Assembly (NCBI GenBank): GCA_023441725.1
Contig: JAEZNV010000095.1
Location: 1-16,610, forward strand
Length of the DNA stretch: 16,610 nucleotides
Source of the DNA: Actinomycetes bacterium
GTDB taxonomy: Bacteria; Actinomycetota; Coriobacteriia; Coriobacteriales; Coriobacteriaceae
Direction: 5' to 3'
Shown: in pieces, positions 1 through 8,600 of the stretch
Layout: every line of letters begins with the position of its first letter
Numbering within the stretch: the stretch's first letter is position 1
Program-made: the position numbers and the translations under genes
The notes under the pieces: model-generated
What the model was told of the DNA's origin: nothing
What the model saw: only the letters and a program-made list of their open reading frames with translations
Database searches by the model: none

Positions 1-17
1 GCAGGAGTTAATCCTGC
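1..17. terminator. Short inverted repeat downstream of the response regulator
   Basis: GCAGGA and TCCTGC form a 6-bp stem around a 5-nt loop, 36 nt beyond the response-regulator stop on the minus strand. It may be the end of the signalling operon, but the bases that would hold a T tract fall outside the window, so terminator function cannot be judged. Confidence 0.3.
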
Positions 18-52
18 GGCCCCGCCGTTTTTATGCCGATGCGCGACGAGCT

Positions 53-673
53 TTAGCGCTCCATATTGGGGACGATGCTGCCCTCGGTCACCGCATGCAC
101 GGCAAGACGCATGATGTTGTCGTAGCCGGTCTTGCTCAGGATCTCCGAGATGCGACGCTTGATGGTGCCCTCGCTCATAAACAGCTCGGCCGCGATCTCG
201 CGACGGCTTTTGCCCTCGCAGGCAAGGCGCAAAATCGATAGCTCGACATCGTCGAGAGCTGCCGTGCCCGAAAAAATGCTCTCGGGCGGCTTGGGAAACG
301 TGCAATAGCCCGCCAGCGTGGAGCGCATCACGGCGAACAGCTCGTCGATACCGACGTTCTTGTACACAAAGCTATCGACGCCCGCCTCGCGCGCCTGATC
401 GACAAAGGTGATCTCGGGCATGCCGGTCATGATAATGATGCGACACTCGGGCAGCTGCTCCTTGATACGCGCCGCCGCCACGATGCCGTTGGAATCATGC
501 TCGGTGCATACGTCCATCAGTATCATGTCCGGGCGCTCCTTGAGCGCGACACCTAAGGCCTCGGAGGCATCGGCGATGGCGGCAACAACAGTCATATCGG
601 GCTGGTCGCCAACGGAGCGCGCCAGGCTCTCGCGCAGAATGGCCTGGTCTTCGACGATCAACACGCGAATCAT
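53..673 (-). CDS. NarL/FixJ-type response regulator with LuxR DNA-binding domain
   Basis: A 206-residue cytoplasmic response regulator. The receiver domain spans about residues 1-120, with acidic pocket residues E8 and D9, the phosphorylation site D54 (in ILMDV), T83 and K105. A LuxR-type helix-turn-helix follows (about 140-200), with the motif GKSRREIAAELFMSEGTIK. The length is typical of the NarL family. It is the last gene of a three-gene set: its ATG overlaps the TGA of the upstream kinase (ATGA), with AAAGGAG seven bases before the start, so the two are translationally coupled. By family knowledge, phosphotransfer from that kinase to D54 would control DNA binding. The target genes cannot be read from the sequence. 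The family call is firm; the signal is unknown. Confidence 0.93.
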   Translation of the reverse strand: MIRVLIVEDQAILRESLARSVGDQPDMTVVAAIADASEALGVALKERPDMILMDVCTEHDSNGIVAAARIKEQLPECRIIIMTGMPEITFVDQAREAGVDSFVYKNVGIDELFAVMRSTLAGYCTFPKPPESIFSGTAALDDVELSILRLACEGKSRREIAAELFMSEGTIKRRISEILSKTGYDNIMRLAVHAVTEGSIVPNMER

Positions 674-2169
674 GAGCTTCTCCTTTGGGACGTGGCGTTG
701 GCGTTAAGCGGAATGGATACCGTAAGCGTAAAGGGTGGGGCGGCGTGGACCTCTAGGCTGCCACCCAGATTCTGTGCGACATGCCTCATACCAGGGATAC
801 CCGTTCCCTCGCGATACGATACGGGGGCTGGCGCGCCGTCATTAGAGATGGTCATGCGCGCGATGTCGCATCCGTTCGACTCCTCCTGCCACAGGTGCAC
901 ATGGACCTGGTGGGCCTGCGCGTGCTTGGTGGCGTTGGTCGAGGCCTCGCGGATAATCTGCAAAAAGGCCGCCGCGACACGCGCGTCCTCAGGCAGCGCA
1001 CCCTCAACATCGATCTGCACACTCACCAGGCCAAAAGCATGGACGATATCACCAAGCTGCTCCGCCGGCTCGCTGTCGCCGCCGCTGCGCAAGTCGTCGG
1101 AGATTGAGCGCAGCAGCGGATCGATCTGCTCGAGCGACTCGTCGTCAAGGCGACCCTCCTCCAAATAGCGATGAAGGATGGACAGGCGCTGCCCGATCAC
1201 GTCGTGCACGCGAGCGCGCATGCGCAGGTAGGCAGCATTGTCGGCGACCTTTTTGACCTCTTCGATCTGCGCTTGAAGTTCTTGGCCCGCAAGCTCGAGC
1301 AGTCGGTTGGCATGCGCCAGGCGGTCATGAGCATGCGCGCACTCTGTCACATCAAGACCGATAATGCGCTCGAACGAACGGCCCGAAACCATAACACGAT
1401 CGCACACAAATAGGCGAATCTCGGCGGGAGAGACCTCGACCACCGCACGCGCCTCACCAAAGCGGTCCAGATTAATCCGCACACGGTTCCTGCTGCTTTC
1501 GGGCATTTGCATGCTAAGTTTGCGCAGGTCGTTCCATGTGCTGCTCATGTCGCGCAGATCGGTTGGCATATGAAGTTCCACCAGGTTTTTGCGCATGCAG
1601 CGGTTCATGAGCAGCGGACGGCCCCTCGGGTCTAGATACAGGATGCCCACGGGAATCACGTTGATGGTTTCAATCGTCGAGAATGCGGTGATATCCTCCT
1701 GGCGGTTACGGACGTCCATCAAGAGCGCCGCGATGGAACGGAACAGGAAGAACGCTCCCTCTGCGATAAGGACAACGGTCCACGCCGAGCCCATGGCAAA
1801 AACCACCGGCGGTGTAACAGCGACAACAAGCAGCAGCTCGACCAGCATGACGGGGCGACGATAGTGCACCATAAGCACCACGCCATAGGCAAAGATCGCG
1901 GCATTGAGCCACAACGCTCCGCCCATTGCCCTGGCGCAAACGTCAAGCGGCGCCACCAGATACGAGCCAGACGACGCGAATAAGATGAGCGCCGAAATCA
2001 TCAGGTGAAGCACAAGGCTCGCCTCGTAGGCGCAAATCACCTTACGGTTATAGGACGAGCGGCGCGATGCGATGAGCGGGACGTGGATCGTCTGCAGACA
2101 CGCAGCCAGGGCAAAGACAACATCGAGCGCAACAATTTGGGGAAGGATGAGCGAAATCTGCATCGTCAC
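670..2169 (-). CDS. Membrane sensor histidine kinase (HisKA_3-like, NarX/DesK type)
   Basis: About 499 residues. The N-terminal 150 residues hold roughly five hydrophobic segments. A PAS-like stretch (about 165-275) and a coiled linker (about 283-310) come next, then the dimerisation helix with the likely phospho-acceptor H322 in RARVHDVIGQRLS. The C-terminal ATPase domain has an N-box around N412 (REASTNATKHA), a D-x-G box (SNDG, 442-445) and a glycine-rich lid (GTGIPGM). These are the expected catalytic parts, so it should be an active kinase for the response regulator that overlaps its stop codon. The GTG start overlaps the TGA of the upstream membrane protein (GTGA). An ATG two codons later (at 2163) is an alternative start. 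The stimulus is unknown. Confidence 0.9.
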   Translation of the reverse strand: MTMQISLILPQIVALDVVFALAACLQTIHVPLIASRRSSYNRKVICAYEASLVLHLMISALILFASSGSYLVAPLDVCARAMGGALWLNAAIFAYGVVLMVHYRRPVMLVELLLVVAVTPPVVFAMGSAWTVVLIAEGAFFLFRSIAALLMDVRNRQEDITAFSTIETINVIPVGILYLDPRGRPLLMNRCMRKNLVELHMPTDLRDMSSTWNDLRKLSMQMPESSRNRVRINLDRFGEARAVVEVSPAEIRLFVCDRVMVSGRSFERIIGLDVTECAHAHDRLAHANRLLELAGQELQAQIEEVKKVADNAAYLRMRARVHDVIGQRLSILHRYLEEGRLDDESLEQIDPLLRSISDDLRSGGDSEPAEQLGDIVHAFGLVSVQIDVEGALPEDARVAAAFLQIIREASTNATKHAQAHQVHVHLWQEESNGCDIARMTISNDGAPAPVSYREGTGIPGMRHVAQNLGGSLEVHAAPPFTLTVSIPLNANATSQRRSS

Positions 2170-3965
2170 TCACCCGCCCTCGGCATCAAGACGATCATGC
2201 GCAGCTGGCCGGGCTCGCCCTCAAAGCGGTATGCCACGTTGCGCCCTTGCAGAGCGCTTTCGAGCTCTTGCGCAGCGGGCGTCTGCGAAAGATCTTCATC
2301 ATCGTTGGAAAATAACGTGGCACGCAGCTCGACACTGCATCGGTCATGGTCGCCCAAGTGATACATAAGCGCCGGATGGTCGGTGGTGTAGGCAAAAAAC
2401 GCAAAGTCGTACACGCAGTCGTACAGGGCGCTTACCGTACTGGCGTGCAAAGGGCGCCGTATGGCGATAATCGAGGCGCAATCGATATCGATGGTGCGCA
2501 GGTCGCTTGCGAGCTCGTTGGCAATGAGCTGAATGCGGTCGCGATCAAAACCGCTCTCCCCATGCTGTGCCAACGTGAGCGACCCCTTGCGCTTGCAATA
2601 GGCGACGAGCATCTTGGCGCGCTGCAGCATGCGGTAACGCTCGTGCGAAGACGCTTCATCGGTCAACGGCGGCAGCGAGCTCAGTAGGTCGTACATCCCT
2701 TCGAGCGCGCGGGCAAGCGCTTGGTCCACGTCTTGGACCAGCAAGGTCTCGGCCTCTTGATCTGCCAAATGCGTCTTAAGGTCGTAGTCGGCGGCGAGCA
2801 GCTCATTTTGACGCTGCAACTCCATGCGACGATGTGCCAGTTCACGGTTAAGCTCGTTGAGCTCCGACACGTCTTGGGCAAGCAGCGCCAATCCACCCAG
2901 CAGCGGAAAGGCGCGATACATTACATCGGGATCGGACGCCACGGCAAAGGCATGAGCGCGCCCGTGCTCCTGGGTCCGCAACTCCTCGCGCACGCCTACC
3001 GGCATTGGCTTTGACACTGGCGTGGCATAGGCCTCCTGCAAGTCGCGCGTTAGAACTTTGAGGTCGAACGGCAAGGTGTCGAAGATGCCAGCTATGTCGT
3101 GATACGACGGAATGACACCGCAATCGAGACAGATTTCCATCGCCACCACGCACAGGACGCAATAGACGAGCGAAAAGTTGAGCCTCCATGCCCAGGGCAC
3201 GCGCAACGCATATGAGATGGCAAAGAATGCGCCACCCAGCAGTACGAGCGCCGCCGTGCCCGAGAAACGCTGGATGCGAAAGGACGAGGACCGACCAATC
3301 AGGATAAAAAAGGCCACGAAGTCAAAGGCCGTCCACACGAGGACGGCGAAATAACCCCAGCCGTACGTGTAATCGTTGCTCCAGGTGTCGCTTGTACGGT
3401 CAAAGCGGAAGACCTGCTGGTGAAAATCGTTGGTGAGCACAAATCCGATAAGCAGGATGGCCACAATCCACAGTGCAGCGCAGTAGCGGCGACCCAAGCG
3501 GTGTTGCTCCAGGCCCGCGAGGCGCAGACCACACAACTGGTAGAGCAGTGGAATGAGCGTCATGGGCACGTAGTACAGGTACCACAGCACGGTGGCATAG
3601 AACGGCGTGAACGACTTGTACTTGAGAATGACTTCGATCATCCACAGGGCGCAGATGGTGGCGATGGCAACAAGACGGCGGCGCAACACATAGTCCAAAC
3701 AGCGCAGATAGACCGATACGCCCCAGATCGAAAATACAATTGCGGCGACAAGCAACGGGAGAGAGCTCGAATGGACGAGCGCATCCACGACCTCTTTGGA
3801 CACCTCGCTATAGGCGGGCACGGCGTTAGAAAGTTTGAGGTCGAAGGCGAACAGCGCCGGCAAGACTGCCAAAAGTATGAGGAACAGCGCGATGATGGCG
3901 CCGGCGATAGCGAAGACGCGGTGACGGTACACCTGATGTGTTATGCCAACAAGGAATCGCGGCAT
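2166..3965 (-). CDS. Multi-pass membrane sensor with degenerate kinase-like C-terminus
   Basis: With the start at 3965 (MPRFLVGITHQV) this is 599 residues. A longer form starting with ATG at 4049 is possible, and the frame stays open to 4118, where it would run into a hairpin. Neither start has a strong ribosome-binding site. There are about eight hydrophobic segments in the first half, resembling N-terminal 7TM sensor modules. A soluble part with a coiled coil (around LNRELAHRRMELQRQNELLAADYDL) follows, then a C-terminal region that looks like a histidine-kinase ATPase fold without its key residues. No H-box is visible, and the place of the N-box (ALYDCVYDFAFFAYTT) lacks the asparagine. It is first in the three-gene signalling operon and overlaps the kinase start. 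I infer a sensory or modulating partner of that kinase rather than an active kinase. Confidence 0.75.
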   Translation of the reverse strand: MPRFLVGITHQVYRHRVFAIAGAIIALFLILLAVLPALFAFDLKLSNAVPAYSEVSKEVVDALVHSSSLPLLVAAIVFSIWGVSVYLRCLDYVLRRRLVAIATICALWMIEVILKYKSFTPFYATVLWYLYYVPMTLIPLLYQLCGLRLAGLEQHRLGRRYCAALWIVAILLIGFVLTNDFHQQVFRFDRTSDTWSNDYTYGWGYFAVLVWTAFDFVAFFILIGRSSSFRIQRFSGTAALVLLGGAFFAISYALRVPWAWRLNFSLVYCVLCVVAMEICLDCGVIPSYHDIAGIFDTLPFDLKVLTRDLQEAYATPVSKPMPVGVREELRTQEHGRAHAFAVASDPDVMYRAFPLLGGLALLAQDVSELNELNRELAHRRMELQRQNELLAADYDLKTHLADQEAETLLVQDVDQALARALEGMYDLLSSLPPLTDEASSHERYRMLQRAKMLVAYCKRKGSLTLAQHGESGFDRDRIQLIANELASDLRTIDIDCASIIAIRRPLHASTVSALYDCVYDFAFFAYTTDHPALMYHLGDHDRCSVELRATLFSNDDEDLSQTPAAQELESALQGRNVAYRFEGEPGQLRMIVLMPRAGE

Positions 3966-4115
3966 GGCGAAGAGCCTGCCGCCCCTGGGATCCGCCACGG
4001 GTGCGGATCGGGCGGCCGCGTGGCCGATATGTCGCTCGCGGGTACCCATAGTGCTTTTAGTGTACCGACAGGCAGGCTCAAAAAGCGAGCCATATGTCCC
4101 AAAATCCGCAGACGG

Positions 4116-4156
4116 CAAGGCGCCCGGCGAACATTACCTGCTCGCCGGGCGCCTTG
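4116..4156 (-). terminator. Strong hairpin after the GH1 gene
   Basis: A perfect 15-bp GC-rich stem (CAAGGCGCCCGGCGA, 4116-4130, pairing with 4142-4156) encloses an 11-nt loop. It lies 36 nt beyond the GH1 stop codon and upstream of the membrane-sensor gene. Neither strand has a clear T run after the stem, so it may be a weak or factor-dependent terminator or an mRNA end protector. Confidence 0.6.
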
Positions 4157-4191
4157 GTTAGGAGGCTATGAAGTCGAGTGTCTCAGCTTCC

Positions 4192-5634
<1,443 letters not shown>

Positions 5635-5658
5635 TCATACGCTGCTTGTCGTGGTTTC

Positions 5659-5687
5659 AGTATCCCCGCAAACGGGGTGCCACCCAA
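5659..5687 (-). promoter_or_regulatory. Candidate promoter of the GH1 gene
   Basis: On the minus strand a TTGGGT (-35, 5687-5682) is followed after 17 bases by GATACT (-10, 5664-5659), giving a leader of about 30 nt before the GH1 ATG. The spacer contains a small CCCCG/CGGGG hairpin. The hexamers only partly match the sigma-A consensus. Confidence 0.35.
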
Positions 5688-5771
5688 CGGCAACGGCGCA
5701 GGTCGATACTTCTTTTCGCACACGGTGGCCCGGCGACCGCCCACAGCTGACACTTTTTGATACCTGCCTGC

Positions 5772-5817
5772 CCCCAACCACCACAAAGGGGACAGGCACC
5801 TTTGTGGTGGTTTGGGG
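5772..5817. repeat. Palindrome P1, left copy
   Basis: The arms AACCACCACAAAGG and CCTTTGTGGTGGTT surround a 9-nt loop, and a further CCCC/GGGG pairing extends the stem. The second copy lies just after the ATPase gene (7119-7151). It looks like a REP-type intergenic palindrome and could also act as a terminator. Confidence 0.7.
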
Positions 5818-5822
5818 CGGTT

Positions 5823-5881
5823 TGTCTCGATCTGTAACAGGTAGAGACGATTTAGCCCGCTAGATGTTACAGATCGAGACA
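5823..5881. repeat. Palindrome P2, copy 1
   Basis: A perfect 17-bp inverted repeat (TGTCTCGATCTGTAACA at 5823-5839 and its complement at 5865-5881) with a 25-nt loop. Two more copies at 7164-7220 and 7245-7302 have the same arm design and exactly the same loop length. Confidence 0.8.
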
Positions 5882-5890
5882 GAAGATTCT

Positions 5891-5943
5891 AGTCGCAGGC
5901 GATATCGAGGTTCTTGCCGATGAGGCCTACGTAGCCGCCTTCG
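5891..5943 (-). pseudogene. Duplicated 3' end of the DUF4867 gene
   Basis: Read on the minus strand this encodes EGGYVGLIGKNLDIACD and a TAG stop, identical at protein level to the end of the DUF4867 gene at 7311-7955. It differs at a few third positions (GAT for GAC, GAA for GAG). Upstream of this the similarity stops (PAG instead of KAA) and no start or gene body follows. It is a remnant left by recombination or insertion, not a functional gene. Confidence 0.85.
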
Positions 5944-5964
5944 CCGGCGGGATATTTGACTGAA

Positions 5965-5999
5965 TAGGAAAAAAAGGAAAAAATAGGAAAAAAAGGAAA
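5965..5999 (+). repeat. Purine-rich tandem repeat before the ATPase
   Basis: Two copies of TAGGAAAAAAAGGAAA with a 19-bp period (5965-5980 and 5984-5999) are followed at once by the AAAGGAG ribosome-binding site of the ATPase gene. The A runs are slippage-prone, so the length may vary between strains. Confidence 0.7.
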
Positions 6000-6007
6000 G
6001 GAGACTC

Positions 6008-7114
6008 ATGACTGAAACCATCTTCTCCCCCTCATTTGGAAATCGCCCGTCCTATCTGGTGGGGCGCGGGAGCGTGATTTCGACATTCATCTCCGGCCTT
6101 GAGCAGGAGCCGGGCAATCGAGACCGAGCCATGCTCATGCTCGGCCAGCGAGGCAGCGGCAAAACGGTTCTGCTGTGGGAACTTGCCGATCGCGCACGCA
6201 AGCTCGGCTTTGTTGTCGCCACGCCCACCGTAGCCTCCGAGGATATGCTCGAGCGCATTGTTGAGAAGATCCAGGAAGCGGGCGAGCCCTACGCCAACAA
6301 GCATCGTCTCCCCAAACTTGCGGGCGGCAGCCTGAGCGTCTTCGGCTTCTCAGCCGGCCTTGAGTTCACGCGCGATGTGCAGGAAACCAAAAGCTTCCAG
6401 TTCAAGCTCACGCAGCTGGCGCGCAAGCTGACCGAGCAGGGACACGGCATCCTCATCCTCATCGATGAGCTCCAGGCCAATTCACCCGAGATCAGACAGC
6501 TCGTCACCGCCTATCAAGAGCTGGTCGGCGAGGGGCTCAACGTCGCGCTCGTCATGGCGGGCCTCCCGGGAGCAGTCTCCGCGACACTCAACGACCGCGT
6601 ACTGACATTTCTCAACCGCGCACGCAAGGTCACGCTCGAACCGCTTTCAGTTGGAGATGTGGATGCCTACTATCAGCGAGCTTTCGAAGAGCTCGACCTT
6701 GATATTCCAGGCGATCTTCGGCTGGACGCCGCTCGCGCAACTCAGGGCTCGCCCTACATGCTGCAGCTCATCGGCTACAACATCGCCAATCGTTGCCAGG
6801 CAGGAGAACACGTAACGCCAGAGCAAGTCGACGGAGCAATCGAAGCGTCAAAGGTCGATTTCGAAAACGATGTGTGCGAAACGACACTCGCCGCGCTATC
6901 GGACCAAGACGTCGCGTTTCTCGACGCAATGTCTGATGACGAAGCCGCCGTGTCTCGCATTTCTGATGTTGCGAAGCGCATGTCAGTCACACCGGACTAC
7001 GCACAAAAGTATCGCCGGCGCCTCATCGACGCCGGCGTAATCGAACAGGCGCGCCGCGGTTACGTGCGTTTCGCCGTACCATATATGGCTGACTATCTGC
7101 GCAGCCAACTCTAG
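6008..7114 (+). CDS. AAA-type ATPase with C-terminal winged helix
   Basis: A 368-residue predicted cytoplasmic P-loop ATPase. Walker A is GQRGSGKT (46-53) and Walker B is ILILIDELQ with D153 and E154. The middle resembles the Orc1/Cdc6-like or STAND-type AAA fold. The last 70 residues (from about DQDVAFLDAMSDDEAAVSRISDVAKRM) look like a winged-helix DNA-binding domain. AAAGGAG lies seven bases before the ATG. It is the only plus-strand gene here and sits between long direct repeats, with no partner gene, integrase or transposase beside it. Related orphan ATPases are common in bacteria and archaea and mostly uncharacterised; roles in defence, element maintenance or regulation are possible, but nothing in the sequence decides between them. 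The ATPase call is firm; the function is unknown. Confidence 0.85.
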   Translation: MTETIFSPSFGNRPSYLVGRGSVISTFISGLEQEPGNRDRAMLMLGQRGSGKTVLLWELADRARKLGFVVATPTVASEDMLERIVEKIQEAGEPYANKHRLPKLAGGSLSVFGFSAGLEFTRDVQETKSFQFKLTQLARKLTEQGHGILILIDELQANSPEIRQLVTAYQELVGEGLNVALVMAGLPGAVSATLNDRVLTFLNRARKVTLEPLSVGDVDAYYQRAFEELDLDIPGDLRLDAARATQGSPYMLQLIGYNIANRCQAGEHVTPEQVDGAIEASKVDFENDVCETTLAALSDQDVAFLDAMSDDEAAVSRISDVAKRMSVTPDYAQKYRRRLIDAGVIEQARRGYVRFAVPYMADYLRSQL

Positions 7115-7118
7115 GCAG

Positions 7119-7151
7119 CCACCACAAAGGGGACAGGCACCTTTGTGGTGG
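7119..7151. repeat. Palindrome P1, right copy
   Basis: CCACCACAAAGG and its complement flank a 9-nt loop, beginning four bases after the ATPase stop codon. By position it could end ATPase transcription, although no T run follows. Confidence 0.7.
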
Positions 7152-7163
7152 TTGGGGGCGGTT

Positions 7164-7220
7164 TGTCTCGATCTGTAACAGTTGGGCCGCCAAAACCGGG
7201 CTTGGTGTTACAGATTGAGA
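7164..7220. repeat. Palindrome P2, copy 2 (variant loop)
   Basis: The left arm TGTCTCGATCTGTAACA (7164-7180) pairs with TGTTACAGATTGAGA (7206-7220). The loop is again 25 nt but of different sequence (GC-rich) from the other two copies. Confidence 0.7.
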
Positions 7221-7244
7221 TTGTTCGGTCTGTCCCCTACAGTT

Positions 7245-7302
7245 TGTCTAAATCTGTAACAGGTAGAGACGATTTAGCCCGCTAGATGTTACAGATTGAG
7301 AC
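7245..7302. repeat. Palindrome P2, copy 3
   Basis: The left arm is TGTCTAAATCTGTAACA (7245-7261) and the right arm TGTTACAGATTGAGAC (7287-7302). The 25-nt loop is identical to that of copy 1. It lies 8 bases beyond the DUF4867 stop codon and may serve as its transcript end. Confidence 0.75.
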
Positions 7303-7310
7303 GGAAGATT

Positions 7311-7955
7311 CTAGTCGCAGGCGATGTCGAGGTTCTTGCCGATGAGGCCTACGTAGCCGCCCTCGGCAGCCTTGGGGCTGTCGGCGTGGCAGAGAACCCA
7401 CTTGTCTGCCTTCCAGTAGCAGTAGCTGTCACCGGCCGCGGGCATGTCGGCCGCGGCCTCGGGGCGCGGACCATTGGTGCCAGCGGGCAGCGCCACCATC
7501 ACCTGGAAGCCACCGTCGTCGACCATGCACGGCGTGTAGTGGAGCGTGGTGTTGAAAACCTCGACGACCTTGCCCGCCGGCACGCGGAACGCCTTGACGC
7601 ACGCGGTATCGAGCTTGCCGTCCTCGATCTCCCAGCGATGTGCCACGAGCAGGATAAAGTCGCGTGCACCCAGGTTGAACTCGCTCGCGCGGTGGTACTC
7701 CAAGCAGTTGAGCTGCGTGTTGTGGCCGTTGCACCAGCCGAGCTGGAAGGGACGACCGCCAAACATGAGAAAGCCCAGCTTATCGGCATCCTTGACGCCC
7801 TCGAGCTCCGGCGCGCTTGCTACGTACTTGCTGCCCTCGGGGATGGGCGTAGCGGAAAGCGCCTCGAGCACGGGCGACGTAAGCTCGGACGGAACGTTAT
7901 CCCAAACGTTGCCATAGGACTTGAACTCGGGATCAGAGACAGAGTAGATATGCAT
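7311..7955 (-). CDS. DUF4867-like protein, possible cupin-type
   Basis: A 214-residue soluble protein starting at 7955 (MHIYSVSDPEF), where AGGAG lies at proper spacing. The open frame continues upstream to 8021 without a ribosome-binding site. I recognise it by general similarity to the DUF4867 family. Histidine- and acid-rich segments (GHNTQLNCLEYHRASEFN at 77-94; FNTTLHYTPC at 134-143) look like metal-binding beta-barrel motifs, as in cupins acting on sugars or small acids, but that is inference. Its 3' end is duplicated at 5891-5943 on the far side of the ATPase gene. luxS lies upstream on the same strand, separated by a terminator. The function is unknown. Confidence 0.72.
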   Translation of the reverse strand: MHIYSVSDPEFKSYGNVWDNVPSELTSPVLEALSATPIPEGSKYVASAPELEGVKDADKLGFLMFGGRPFQLGWCNGHNTQLNCLEYHRASEFNLGARDFILLVAHRWEIEDGKLDTACVKAFRVPAGKVVEVFNTTLHYTPCMVDDGGFQVMVALPAGTNGPRPEAAADMPAAGDSYCYWKADKWVLCHADSPKAAEGGYVGLIGKNLDIACD

Positions 7956-8029
7956 GTTCGCTCCTGTTCGTTTGTGTGACAGTATGAACATTCTAGAACA
8001 AACTCGTCCTGTTTTGAGCACTCGGTATG

Positions 8030-8060
8030 AAAAAGCACCCCCGCAAGAGCGGGAGCGCTT
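8030..8060 (-). terminator. Intrinsic terminator of luxS
   Basis: On the minus strand AAGCGCTCCCGC, a 4-nt loop and GCGGGGGTGC form a hairpin followed by TTTTT. It begins about 30 nt beyond the luxS stop and separates luxS from the DUF4867 gene. Confidence 0.8.
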
Positions 8061-8090
8061 CTAGTACAAACACTATTCCTGCGAGGGGCC

Positions 8091-8579
8091 TTACGCCTGC
8101 TGATAGTGCAGGTGCTTCTCGTCGATATCGGCCAGGTCGCGGTCGAGGTAGCGGCGCGCGAGCCAGTTTGCCATGGGAAGGTTCTGGTCCAGGTAGTTAC
8201 CGCACTCCTCGGGAGCGGCACCGGGGACATCGCCCTCAAAGCCGGCGACAAACTCGAACAGCTCACGCACGAGCGGCAGAATCTCCTCGCTCGTCAGCTC
8301 ACCAAAAACGACGAGGTAAAAGCCCGTGCGGCAGCCCATGGGGCCAAAGTAGACAATGCGGCTCGACCACTCGGCATGATTGCGGAGGAACGTCGCGCCA
8401 AGGTGCTCGATGGTGTGGCACTCGGCCGTGTTCATGACCGGCTCCTTGTTGGGCGTGGTCAGGCGCAGGTCAAACGTGGTGACGGCGGCGCCGGTCGCCG
8501 GATCGCGGTCGATGCGGCTCACATACACGCCGGGCTCAAGCAGCAGATGGTCAACGGAAAAGCTCGCGATGCGCTCCAT
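8091..8579 (-). CDS. luxS: S-ribosylhomocysteine lyase LuxS
   Basis: A 162-residue cytoplasmic enzyme that splits S-ribosylhomocysteine into homocysteine and DPD, the precursor of the AI-2 signal. It is part of the activated methyl cycle. Metal ligands H55 and H59 lie in HTIEH (with E58 as base) and C126 in PEECGNY. The catalytic cysteine C83 lies in GPMGCRTGFY. The length is as usual for the family. AGAGGAT precedes the ATG at 8579. It has its own candidate promoter and terminator, so it is probably monocistronic. No Pfs nucleosidase gene is nearby. Confidence 0.97.
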   Translation of the reverse strand: MERIASFSVDHLLLEPGVYVSRIDRDPATGAAVTTFDLRLTTPNKEPVMNTAECHTIEHLGATFLRNHAEWSSRIVYFGPMGCRTGFYLVVFGELTSEEILPLVRELFEFVAGFEGDVPGAAPEECGNYLDQNLPMANWLARRYLDRDLADIDEKHLHYQQA

Positions 8580-8600
8580 GGCAGATCCTCTCGATAGTCA

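Larger units (their letters stand above)
5778..5943. repeat. Left direct repeat flanking the ATPase gene
   Basis: This 166-bp block recurs on the other side of the ATPase gene as 7119-7181 plus 7242-7365, in the same orientation, with about 7 mismatches. The right copy has 60 extra bases. The block contains palindromes P1 and P2 and, from 5891, the complement of the last 17-18 codons of the DUF4867 gene including its stop. Confidence 0.85.
7119..7365. repeat. Right direct repeat flanking the ATPase gene
   Basis: This matches the left copy (5778-5943) except for a 60-bp insertion at 7182-7241, which holds the second half of an additional P2 palindrome and a short spacer. The repeat runs into the coding end of the DUF4867 gene, and similarity stops at about 7365. 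Confidence 0.85.

Noticed and set aside
3966..4118. N-terminal extension of the membrane sensor to 4118
   Set aside because: The extension would start inside a 15-bp hairpin and has no ribosome-binding site or hydrophobic character; the ATG at 3965, or possibly 4049, is more likely.
5772..7302. CRISPR array
   Set aside because: The repeats are palindromes of mixed type with no regular spacers and no cas genes.
5778..7365. Composite transposon or insertion sequence around the ATPase
   Set aside because: No transposase gene is found within the repeats, and the repeats contain part of a host gene rather than IS ends.
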